A stretch of DNA of 8,569 nt, taken from NCBI GenBank assembly GCA_959022875.1, contig CAUFAM010000035.1, positions 1 through 8,569 of the forward strand, written 5' to 3'. Below, one piece after another: positions 1-5,726 of this stretch. Numbering within the stretch: the stretch's first letter is position 1; the number at the start of each line of letters is the position of its first letter. This DNA comes from an uncultured Oscillospiraceae bacterium. GTDB taxonomy: Bacteria > Bacillota > Clostridia > Oscillospirales > Oscillospiraceae. The notes below the pieces were generated by a model. That model saw only the letters and a program-made list of their open reading frames with translations, searched no databases and had not been told where the DNA came from. The position numbers were made by a program, and so were the translations under genes.

Positions 1-758
1 CCCTCGATGTCGTGGCCAGGGTTGACCGTGCGGCCCTCGGTGTAGTAGAGGCGGGGTGTGCCGTCCACATCCACATTCTCCAGCACGCACTTAAGCTCCG
101 GCTTCACGTGGTACTTGAAAATCTCATCCACACACTGCTGGGCGTACTGTTCGTACATCTCCTTGCGCTCCGGATCTACCCGCAGCATGGTGCCTGTCAC
201 ATTCAAAATGATCATGGGCAGGCCGAAGGCGCGGCCGGAACGGGTCTCCGGGATGGTCTTGGGGCCAAGGCCGGTGGGGTCTTCTCCCCCGTGGCTCAGG
301 CTCCAGTAGATGTCATAGGCCTTCCGGGCCCGCTCCAGGCACTCCCGCTCCCCGGTGACGCCGTAGTACTCGGCGTTGGCCAGGGCGTAGAAGGCCTCAG
401 AATAGAAATACCGGCGCTGGCGCAGGGGCTTTCCGTCCTCGGTAACGGTAAAGTACATCCGGTCACCCGCCTGGCGGTTGATGCAGTACTTCTCCATAAA
501 GTCAAGGCAGCTCTTGCTGGCGGCCAGCCATTCATCCTTCACGCCGTATACATGGCACAGATGCGCAAACATCCATCCGCAGCGTCCCTGCATCCACACG
601 CTCTTGTCGGTGGAGTAGATCTCGCCCTTCCGGTCCTGACAGGTATATACGCCGCCGTACTTGGGGTCCATGCCGTGTTTCAGCCAGAACTCCACGCTGA
701 TCTTCAGCTGCTCCTGCACCCAGGCGCGGCTGTCTTGTAGCGTTTTCCTCACATCCAT
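1..758 (-). CDS. N-acylglucosamine 2-epimerase (AGE/renin-binding-protein family), 3' end missing
   Basis: Read on the minus strand, this frame is open from ATG at 758 to the window edge: 252 complete residues of a family usually near 390-400. AGE enzymes are cytoplasmic (alpha/alpha)6-barrel proteins that interconvert N-acetylglucosamine and N-acetylmannosamine. The family pattern is clear: VWMQGR (54-59), FYSEAFYA (118-125), PMIILN (181-186), LENV (226-229) and NPGHDIE (246-252), whose His249 corresponds to one of the two catalytic histidines. The second catalytic histidine would lie past the edge. The pattern resembles animal renin-binding protein closely. GAGGTG at 770-765 lies 6 bases before the ATG, which fixes the start. 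The gene diverges from the DUF624 gene. A related sugar epimerase, such as a cellobiose or mannose type, is possible but fits less well. A role in sialic-acid or amino-sugar catabolism is inferred from the family. Confidence 0.9.
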   Translation of the reverse strand, partial: MDVRKTLQDSRAWVQEQLKISVEFWLKHGMDPKYGGVYTCQDRKGEIYSTDKSVWMQGRCGWMFAHLCHVYGVKDEWLAASKSCLDFMEKYCINRQAGDRMYFTVTEDGKPLRQRRYFYSEAFYALANAEYYGVTGERECLERARKAYDIYWSLSHGGEDPTGLGPKTIPETRSGRAFGLPMIILNVTGTMLRVDPERKEMYEQYAQQCVDEIFKYHVKPELKCVLENVDVDGTPRLYYTEGRTVNPGHDIE

Positions 759-813
759 GTCAGACACCTCATTTCATTATAATCGGTCGTTCCTCCAAGA
801 TTTCACTTTTTAT

Positions 814-842
814 AGTTTACCATTTTTCCCCGTTCTTTTCAA
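814..842 (-). promoter_or_regulatory. Predicted sigma-A promoter of the epimerase gene
   Basis: On the minus strand TTGAAA (842-837) and TAAACT (819-814) are separated by exactly 17 bases. Transcription would start near 807, giving a leader of about 50 bases before the ATG at 758. TATAAA overlaps the -10 and could serve as an alternative. The local sequence is AT-rich compared with the surrounding genes, as expected for a promoter. Confidence 0.7.
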
Positions 843-887
843 GGCACGCCCCCCATTTCCGCCGTCAAAAAAGAATTGCCGCCGGGG

Positions 888-917
888 GTGACAAAGCCCA
901 GGCCCGCGTGGTATGAT
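888..917 (+). promoter_or_regulatory. Predicted promoter of the DUF624 gene, extended -10 type
   Basis: GTGACA (888-893, five of six consensus bases) is followed 18 bases later by TATGAT (912-917, five of six). TG at 909-910 makes an extended -10. The start of transcription would be near 924. This promoter and the epimerase promoter fire outward from the same 210-base gap, with their -35 boxes about 45 bases apart. Confidence 0.65.
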
Positions 918-968
918 GAAGGGTAAGCTGGACAAGCGTTCCCAAATCTGCCAAGGCTGGTGTTAACT

Positions 969-1607
969 ATGTTCTCCTCCCTCTTTAACCCGGAAGCTCC
1001 CTTCTGGCGTCTGATGAGCTCCCTGGTGGACATTCTGGCCCTGAGCCTTCTGTGGGTCTTCACCTCCCTGCCCCTGGTCACCCTGGGGCCGGCCACCGCT
1101 GCGCTGTACGATGCTGCCGCCCGGTGTGTCCGGCAGGGAAAATCCGGCGCCCTGGCCCGCTATTTCTCCACCTTTCGCCGGGAGCTGAAGCAAGGTGCCC
1201 TTCTCAGCCTGATTTTTTTGATCGCCACGGCCCTTCTGCTGGTTCCCCTGCGTTTTTTCTGGCTTGCGGTGCTGGCCGATCTGGTGGGCGCAAAGCTTGT
1301 TCTGGCCGCCTATGCCATGTTTCTGGTCATTCCTCTGGGGGCCTTCTGCTGGGTGTTTCCCATTTTATCCCGGTTTACCCTCTCCCTATTTGAGACGGTG
1401 AAGGCCAGCGTGCAGTTTTCCATCGCCTACCTGCCCGTAACCTTCCTTCTGGTTGTATCCGCGGTGGCCGCCGGACTATTCAGCGCCCTCTACTGGGCTC
1501 CGATGCTGATCCTGCCCTGTCTGGCCGTACTCTTCTGGACCTTGTTTATCGAGCGGATTTTTGCCAAATACGATACCCCCGGTTCCTCCCCGGAGCAAGG
1601 GGAATAA
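969..1607 (+). CDS. DUF624 (YesL-like) integral membrane protein
   Basis: The protein has 212 residues, the usual size for DUF624/YesL proteins, whose biochemical role is not established; relatives often lie beside carbohydrate-use and ABC sugar-transport genes. The N-terminus (Phe-Asn-Pro followed by an amphipathic stretch) and the motif SLPLVTLGPATAALY at 33-47 are the family signature. Hydrophobic spans sit at about 17-38, 77-97, 105-130, 155-175 and 176-195, separated by a basic loop (about 52-75, RQGKSG to RRELKQ). ATG 969 is preferred because family proteins begin just before the Phe-Asn motif. An in-frame GTG at 960 would add three residues. The ribosome binding site is weak (AAGG at 953-956) for either choice. 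It has its own promoter, diverges from the epimerase gene and ends 44 bases before the fumarase genes, so read-through into them is possible. Confidence 0.85.
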   Translation: MFSSLFNPEAPFWRLMSSLVDILALSLLWVFTSLPLVTLGPATAALYDAAARCVRQGKSGALARYFSTFRRELKQGALLSLIFLIATALLLVPLRFFWLAVLADLVGAKLVLAAYAMFLVIPLGAFCWVFPILSRFTLSLFETVKASVQFSIAYLPVTFLLVVSAVAAGLFSALYWAPMLILPCLAVLFWTLFIERIFAKYDTPGSSPEQGE

Positions 1608-1622
1608 CCGCTCCCCTTTGCT
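1594..1622 (+). other. Stem-loop over the DUF624 stop codon, possible weak terminator
   Basis: AGCAAGGGGA (1594-1603) pairs with TCCCCTTTGCT (1612-1622), leaving one bulged T and an 8-base loop that contains the TAA stop. No T tract follows (GGGGATG), so this is not a standard intrinsic terminator. It may attenuate read-through into the fumarase genes or protect the upstream mRNA end. Pairing is seen in the sequence; function is inferred. Confidence 0.4.
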
Positions 1623-1651
1623 GGGGATGTTTACAGAAAGGATGCTGCCCT

Positions 1652-2491
1652 ATGAAAACCATTTCCGCCGCCGTCCTCACTGACACGGTGGCCCAGCTGT
1701 GCATCAAAGCCAACACCAGCCTTCCCGAGGATGTAGCCGCCGCCCTGGCCTCCTTCCGTCAGGCCGAGCCCTGGCCCCTGGCCAAGGAGACTCTGGGCCT
1801 GCTGGAAGACAATCTGACTCTGGCCAAGGAGAAAAACCTGCCCATCTGCCAGGACACGGGCATGGCCTGCGTCTTTGTGGAACTGGGCCAGGATGTGCAC
1901 ATTGAAGGCGACTTTGAGCAGGCCATCCACGAGGGCGTGCGCCAGGGCTATGGAGAGGGCTATCTGCGCAAATCCATTGTGGCCGACCCCCTTCGCCGGG
2001 TGAACACCGGGGACAACACCCCCGCCGCCATTACCCTGCGGCTGGTCCCCGGAGCGCAGTGCAAGATCACCGTGGCCCCCAAGGGCTTCGGCAGCGAGAA
2101 CATGAGCCGCCTGGGGATGCTCAAGCCTGCCGACGGCGTGGAGGGTGTAAAAAAGTTCGTGGTGGAGACGGTCAAGCTGGCCGGCCCCAACCCCTGTCCC
2201 CCCACGGTGCTGGGCATCGGCATTGGCGGCAGCTTTGACAAGGTGGCCGCTCTGGCCAAGCACGCCCTGCTGCGCCCCCTGGATGAATGTAATCCCGATC
2301 CCTTCTACGCCGCCCTGGAGCAGGAGCTGCTGGAGCAGATCAATGCCCTGGGCATCGGTCCCCAGGGCTTTGGCGGAAAGACCACCTGCCTGGGACTTGC
2401 CATCGAGGCCGCCCCCACCCATGTGGCAGGCCTCCCTGTCGCCGTAAACGTCAGCTGCCATGTGACCCGCCGGGCTTCGGCGGTACTGTAA
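1652..2491 (+). CDS. Class I fumarate hydratase, alpha subunit (iron-sulfur)
   Basis: The 279-residue protein matches the N-terminal half of class I Fe-S hydro-lyases (fumarase / L-tartrate dehydratase alpha). With the beta subunit it reversibly hydrates fumarate to malate in the cytoplasm. Three cysteines sit in the contexts expected of the [4Fe-4S] ligands: ICQDTG (Cys66), NPCPPT (Cys182) and VSCHVTRR (Cys269). Other family motifs are NTGDNTPA (118-125), APKGFGSENMSRL (142-154) and GIGIGGSFDKVA (188-199). AAAGG (1637-1641) lies 10 bases before the ATG. The beta-subunit gene follows after 12 bases. No promoter of its own is evident in the 44-base upstream gap, so it is either co-transcribed with DUF624 or expressed from a promoter I cannot recognise. 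Tartrate dehydratase is the main alternative; fumarase is the commoner role in anaerobic Firmicutes. Confidence 0.92.
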   Translation: MKTISAAVLTDTVAQLCIKANTSLPEDVAAALASFRQAEPWPLAKETLGLLEDNLTLAKEKNLPICQDTGMACVFVELGQDVHIEGDFEQAIHEGVRQGYGEGYLRKSIVADPLRRVNTGDNTPAAITLRLVPGAQCKITVAPKGFGSENMSRLGMLKPADGVEGVKKFVVETVKLAGPNPCPPTVLGIGIGGSFDKVAALAKHALLRPLDECNPDPFYAALEQELLEQINALGIGPQGFGGKTTCLGLAIEAAPTHVAGLPVAVNVSCHVTRRASAVL

Positions 2492-2503
2492 GGAGGGTTT
2501 TCC

Positions 2504-3058
2504 ATGCAATATAAACTCACCACCCCGGTCACCCGGGACGATCTGGCCCCCCTGCGGGCCGGGGACACTGTGCTTCTCTCCGGTACCGTCTACACCGCCC
2601 GGGACGCCGCCCACCAGCGGATGATGGAGCTTCTGGACAGGGGCGAAAGCCTGCCCTTCCCCGTGGAGGGCTCTGCCCTCTACTATGTGGGCCCCACCCC
2701 TGAGCGCCCCGGGGAGGTCATCGGCTCCGCAGGCCCCACCACCAGCGGGCGCATGGACGCCTACTCACCCCGGCTTCTGGACCTGGGCCAGGCCATCATG
2801 ATCGGCAAGGGCGCCCGGAACCAGGCCGTCAAGGACGCTGTCCAGCGAAACGGCGCGGTCTATCTGGCCGCCCTGGGCGGGGCAGGAGCCCTGATGGCCG
2901 CCAGCGTCAAGGAGCTGGAGATCATCTGTTGGGAAGATCTGGGCTGCGAGGCGGTACGCAAGCTGGAGGTGGAAAACTTCCCCCTTACCGTCATCCTGGA
3001 CTCCCAGGGGGGCGACCTCTACCAGAGCGGCCCCGCGGCCTATCTGGACAGCCTTTAA
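2504..3058 (+). CDS. Class I fumarate hydratase, beta subunit
   Basis: This 184-residue protein matches the C-terminal domain of class I fumarases (TtdB/FumA C-terminal family), which completes the active site with the Fe-S alpha subunit. Family landmarks are GPTTSGRMD (77-85), the glycine-rich MIGKG (99-103), LGGAGALMA (124-132) and WEDLGCEAVRKLEVENFP (143-160). An excellent ribosome binding site, AGGAGGG at 2491-2497, begins at the last base of the alpha-subunit stop codon and lies 6 bases before the ATG, indicating translation from the same mRNA. The split into two polypeptides is typical of bacterial and archaeal two-subunit enzymes, unlike the fused E. coli FumA/FumB. Length is normal. 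The substrate ambiguity between fumarate and tartrate is the same as for the alpha subunit. No terminator is visible after its stop; the next promoter begins only 25 bases later. Confidence 0.92.
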   Translation: MQYKLTTPVTRDDLAPLRAGDTVLLSGTVYTARDAAHQRMMELLDRGESLPFPVEGSALYYVGPTPERPGEVIGSAGPTTSGRMDAYSPRLLDLGQAIMIGKGARNQAVKDAVQRNGAVYLAALGGAGALMAASVKELEIICWEDLGCEAVRKLEVENFPLTVILDSQGGDLYQSGPAAYLDSL

Positions 3059-3083
3059 TTTTGCCTGTTCGCCCGGTTTCTCA

Positions 3084-3112
3084 TTGACATTACGGAAAAA
3101 AGGCGCTATCTT
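3084..3112 (+). promoter_or_regulatory. Predicted promoter of the ABC transporter operon
   Basis: A perfect TTGACA (3084-3089) is followed, with exactly 17 bases between, by TATCTT (3107-3112, four of six). Transcription would begin near 3119, giving a leader of about 60 bases before the ATG at 3178. The leader is too short to hold a TPP or similar large riboswitch. Confidence 0.65.
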
Positions 3113-3141
3113 ATCTCCGGCAACTTCATATTTTATCCACA

Positions 3142-3158
3142 GGCGGAACCGTTCCGCC
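3142..3158. repeat. 17-base perfect palindrome in the ABC operon leader
   Basis: GGCGGAAC (3142-3149), a single C, then GTTCCGCC (3151-3158). It lies between the predicted transcription start (about 3119) and the ribosome binding site (GGAAAGGA, 3159-3166), which it directly abuts. It could be a binding site for a dimeric repressor or an mRNA hairpin of about 7 pairs with a 3-base loop. Symmetry is seen; function is inferred. Confidence 0.5.
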
Positions 3159-3177
3159 GGAAAGGACTTTTATCACC

Positions 3178-4269
3178 ATGAAACGAAGCTTATCCCTTCT
3201 GCTGTGCGCCGCTCTGGCCGTGACCATGCTGGCCGGCTGCGGCCCCAAGAATACCACTTCCTCCAGTTCTTCTGCCTCCGGCTCGGAGAGCTCCTCCAGC
3301 TCCGCCTCCGCCTCCACCGGCGACTCCTCCAGCTCCGTGGCCTTCACCCTGCCCAAGCTGATGGTGCTCTCCGGCCCCACCGGCGTGGGTGCGGCCAAGC
3401 TGATGGCCGACCAGGAATATGCCCGTGAAAACGGCTCCACCCCCGACGGCGGCCCCTGCATTCTGGAATCTGCCGACGTGGTGACCGACAACACTGAGGT
3501 GGCTGCCGCCCTCACCAATGGCGATGCGGACATCGCCGCCATCGCCACCAACGCCGCCGCCAACCTGGCCGCCAAGACGGACGGCGGCATCCAGGTGCTG
3601 GCAGTGAACACCCTGGGTGTCCTTTATATTCTGGAGAAAGGCAACACCGTCCAGACCATGGCTGACCTGGCGGGCAAGACCCTCTACTGCCCCTCCAACA
3701 CCAAGGGCGGCAACCCCGAGCACATTCTCAACCACCTGCTGGAGAAAAACGGCGTGTCCCCCAGCGATGTGGACATCCAGTGGCTTACCCCCCAGGAGAT
3801 CACCGCCAAGCTCACCTCCTCCGACGCGGGGATCTGCATGCTTCCCGTCCCCGCTGCCACCGCCCTGATGATCCAGGACAGCGGTGTGCGTCAGGCTCTG
3901 TCTCTGTCTGAGGAGTGGGAGAACCTGGGCGAGGGTGCCCTGCCCATGGGGTGCATCGTGGCCCGCACCCAGTATATCGAGGAGAACCCCGAGGGTGTGG
4001 AGGCGTTCCTGAAGGCCTATGAGGAGTCCATCACCTATATGTCCAACCCGGACAACATCGCCGACGCCGCGGAGCTGGTAGCCCAGTATGGCATCACCCC
4101 CAACGCCAAGGTGGCTGAGATGGCTATTCCCCAGTGCAACCTCACCTACGTCACCGGCAAGGAGATGCACACCATGCTGGAGGACTACTACTCCATCCTC
4201 TTCCAGACCGCTCCCGACTCCATCGGCGGCGGACTCCCCTACGACTCCTTCTACTATGGGGTGGGCTAA
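3178..4269 (+). CDS. ABC transporter substrate-binding lipoprotein (SsuA/TauA/NMT1-like)
   Basis: The 363-residue protein begins with a lipoprotein signal: basic MKR, a hydrophobic core and lipobox LAGC with Cys21 as the lipidated residue. A serine-rich, low-complexity linker (about 27-53) would tether the domain to the outer face of the membrane. The mature part starts with LMVLSGPTGVGAAKLMAD (61-78) and carries ...TNGDADIAAIATNAAANL (113-130), ADLAGKTLYCP (162-172) and LTPQEITAKLTSSDAG (203-218). This is the layout of periplasmic-binding proteins serving nitrate/sulfonate/taurine/thiamine-precursor type importers, where the protein captures a small ligand and delivers it to the permease. 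The ribosome binding site GGAAAGGA (3159-3166) is 11 bases before ATG. It is first in an operon with its permease and ATPase. The ligand cannot be assigned; no sulfur, nitrogen or thiamine gene is adjacent. Confidence 0.87.
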   Translation: MKRSLSLLLCAALAVTMLAGCGPKNTTSSSSSASGSESSSSSASASTGDSSSSVAFTLPKLMVLSGPTGVGAAKLMADQEYARENGSTPDGGPCILESADVVTDNTEVAAALTNGDADIAAIATNAAANLAAKTDGGIQVLAVNTLGVLYILEKGNTVQTMADLAGKTLYCPSNTKGGNPEHILNHLLEKNGVSPSDVDIQWLTPQEITAKLTSSDAGICMLPVPAATALMIQDSGVRQALSLSEEWENLGEGALPMGCIVARTQYIEENPEGVEAFLKAYEESITYMSNPDNIADAAELVAQYGITPNAKVAEMAIPQCNLTYVTGKEMHTMLEDYYSILFQTAPDSIGGGLPYDSFYYGVG

Positions 4270-5038
4270 TCCCCTGAAAAATTTTTTACAAAAGCTGCTG
4301 GCCCCCGCCTTTTGGCTGGGGGTCTGGCAGTTTTTTGCCTTTTTGGTGGATCAAGGCGTCCAGGGCAAAGGAAATGAGCTGCTCCTGCCCTACCCCGCCA
4401 CCGTTTGGTTTGTCCTGGTGGAGCAGGCGGGGCAGGCGCTCTTTTGGCAGAGCATCCTGGCCACCCTTCTGCGGGTGGTGCTGGGCCTTGTGCTGGGGGC
4501 AGCGCTGGGCGCCCTTCTGGCGGCGCTCACCTGTCTGAGCACCTGGTGCGACCGGCTCTTTTCCCCCGCCATCCGGGTCATCCGGGCGGCCCCGGTGGCC
4601 TCGTTTATCCTGCTGGTGATTTTGTGGACGGGACGCAGCAACGTCCCCACAGTCATTGCCGCCATGATGGTGCTGCCCGTGGTGTGGGACAACCTCTCCC
4701 AGGGCATCCGGGCCACCGACCCCAAGCTTTTGGAGCTGGGCCGGGCCTACCGCTTTTCCCGGAAGAAAATCCTGACTCTTATTTACCTGCCCTCCCTGCG
4801 GCCCTATATTCTCTCCGCCCTCACCACTGGGGCGGGACTGGCCTGGAAATCCGGCGTGGCCGCGGAGGTGCTGTGTCTCCCCCGCCCCGCCCTGGGCACC
4901 CAGATCTATAACACCAAATATATGTTGGAGATCCCGGAGCTTTTTGCCTGGACGGCGGTGACGGTGGCCCTCAGCCTGGTGCTGGAATATCTGCTGCGCC
5001 GGACCATGGCCCGGTGGGGAAAGAGGTGGCCCTCATGA
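4256..5038 (+). CDS. ABC transporter permease (NitT/TauT-type, BPD inner-membrane component)
   Basis: From ATG 4256 the protein has 260 residues, the normal length for SsuC/TauC-type permeases. It forms the membrane channel of the importer. Hydrophobic spans are visible at about 15-32, 68-92, 112-125, 132-146, 187-206 and 228-247. The cytoplasmic EAA loop that docks on the ATPase is recognisable at about 159-184, with ELGRAYRFSRKKI followed by LPSLRPYI. The start overlaps the last 14 bases of the lipoprotein gene. No good ribosome binding site is seen, so translation is probably coupled to the upstream gene. The same frame stays open farther upstream inside the lipoprotein gene, but that part is the other-frame reading of a conserved protein and is not credible. 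It ends in an ATGA overlap with the ATPase gene. Confidence 0.88.
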   Translation: MGWANPLKNFLQKLLAPAFWLGVWQFFAFLVDQGVQGKGNELLLPYPATVWFVLVEQAGQALFWQSILATLLRVVLGLVLGAALGALLAALTCLSTWCDRLFSPAIRVIRAAPVASFILLVILWTGRSNVPTVIAAMMVLPVVWDNLSQGIRATDPKLLELGRAYRFSRKKILTLIYLPSLRPYILSALTTGAGLAWKSGVAAEVLCLPRPALGTQIYNTKYMLEIPELFAWTAVTVALSLVLEYLLRRTMARWGKRWPS

Positions 5039-5619
5039 TTCTGTGTGAACATCTCTCCCTCTCCTTTGGGGAAAAGAAGGTGCTGGAGGACTTCTCCCTC
5101 AACATCCCGGACCGGGGGATCATCGCCCTTCAGGGCCCCTCGGGCTGCGGCAAAACCACGCTGCTGCGGATTTTGGCGGGGCTGGAACGGCCCCAGGCGG
5201 GCACCTTAAAAGACCTTTCCCCCCAGCAAACCGCCCTGCTCTTCCAGGATGACCGGCTGCTCCCCTGGCGCACCGCCCGGCAGCAGCTCACCGACGTGCT
5301 TCCCCGCTCCCGCTGGGACGAGGTTTCAACGCTTCTGGAGCTGGTGGAGCTCTCCGGCGAAGAACGTACTTACCCGGCCCAGCTGTCCGGGGGCATGGGC
5401 AGAAGGCTGGCCCTTGGGCGCTGTCTGGCCCTGGAGGCAAAGCTTTACCTCTTGGATGAGCCCTTTGCCGGGGTGGACCTCCCCCGGGCTCTGCGGATTC
5501 TGGAGCGGCTGCGGACTTGGGAGACTCCTATCCTCCTGGTCAGCCACGAGCCGGAAATCCTAGCAAAAGCAGATGTGGTGCTCTCCCTGGATGGGCCGCC
5601 GCTTCGTGTCATATCGTAA
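5035..5619 (+). CDS. ABC transporter ATP-binding protein (NitT/TauT-type)
   Basis: This 194-residue ATPase powers the importer from the cytoplasmic face. All nucleotide-binding motifs are present: Walker A GPSGCGKTT (34-42), Q-loop LFQDDRLLPWRT (69-80), signature LSGGMGRRLALGR (117-129), Walker B LYLLDEP (137-143) with Glu142, and the H-loop VSHEPE (169-174) with His171. The signature has Met in place of the usual Gln of LSGGQ. At 194 residues it is shorter than the 240-260 typical of SsuB/TauB, mainly because the C-terminal tail is missing and the part between Walker A and the Q-loop is compact. ATG 5035 overlaps the permease stop in ATGA and has GAGGTGG (5023-5029) 5 bases upstream, which favours it over the in-frame GTGs at 5014 and 5026. 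It is last in the operon, followed by a strong terminator. Confidence 0.92.
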   Translation: MILCEHLSLSFGEKKVLEDFSLNIPDRGIIALQGPSGCGKTTLLRILAGLERPQAGTLKDLSPQQTALLFQDDRLLPWRTARQQLTDVLPRSRWDEVSTLLELVELSGEERTYPAQLSGGMGRRLALGRCLALEAKLYLLDEPFAGVDLPRALRILERLRTWETPILLVSHEPEILAKADVVLSLDGPPLRVIS

Positions 5620-5626
5620 TCTCTCT

Positions 5627-5653
5627 CGGGGCCGCCATGCGGCCCCGTTTTTT
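5627..5653 (+). terminator. Rho-independent terminator of the ABC transporter operon
   Basis: CGGGGCCGC (5627-5635) pairs perfectly with GCGGCCCCG (5639-5647) around a CAT loop, followed by six T's (5648-5653). It starts 7 bases after the ATPase stop codon. Confidence 0.95.
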
Positions 5654-5654
5654 C

Positions 5655-5683
5655 TTGCTCTTGCCGGGGAAAACTGATATACT
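5655..5683 (+). promoter_or_regulatory. Predicted polA promoter with extended -10
   Basis: TTGCTC (5655-5660), a 17-base spacer and TATACT (5678-5683) preceded by TG at 5675-5676. The -35 starts one base after the T tract of the preceding terminator. Transcription would start near 5690, leaving a leader of about 37 bases. Confidence 0.7.
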
Positions 5684-5726
5684 AATACGAAATGCCAATT
5701 CTTTTGTCCACTTTGGAGGTCCCACC

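Noticed and set aside
12..740. A 242-codon open frame on the plus strand opposite the epimerase gene
   Set aside because: It is the complement of a well-conserved AGE-family coding sequence on the minus strand; its translation is low-complexity and matches no family, with no ribosome binding site.
776..781. Perfect TATAAT on the minus strand just upstream of the epimerase gene
   Set aside because: The position 17 bases upstream reads GAAATC, a poor -35, and transcription would begin inside the ribosome binding site. TTGAAA-17-TAAACT farther upstream is a better promoter.
1631..2614. A 327-codon antisense frame across the fumarase genes
   Set aside because: It is a codon-bias shadow spanning both fumarase subunits and their gap; no family resemblance.
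3113..3177. A TPP or other riboswitch before the ABC operon
   Set aside because: Only about 60 bases separate the predicted transcription start from the ATG, and no conserved riboswitch core is visible, just the palindrome.
3190..4170. A 326-codon antisense frame across the lipoprotein gene
   Set aside because: Gly/His-rich shadow of the substrate-binding protein, no credible start or motif.
4088..4255. Upstream extension of the permease inside the lipoprotein gene
   Set aside because: The extra residues are a Pro/Ser/Thr-rich other-frame reading of conserved lipoprotein sequence; ATG 4256 gives the normal family length.
5517..5726. Upstream in-frame extension of polA
   Set aside because: The frame is open back to 5517 but crosses the end of the ATPase gene, a strong terminator and the polA promoter. 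The protein beginning MKKLMVIDGN with GGAGGT at proper spacing fits the family start.
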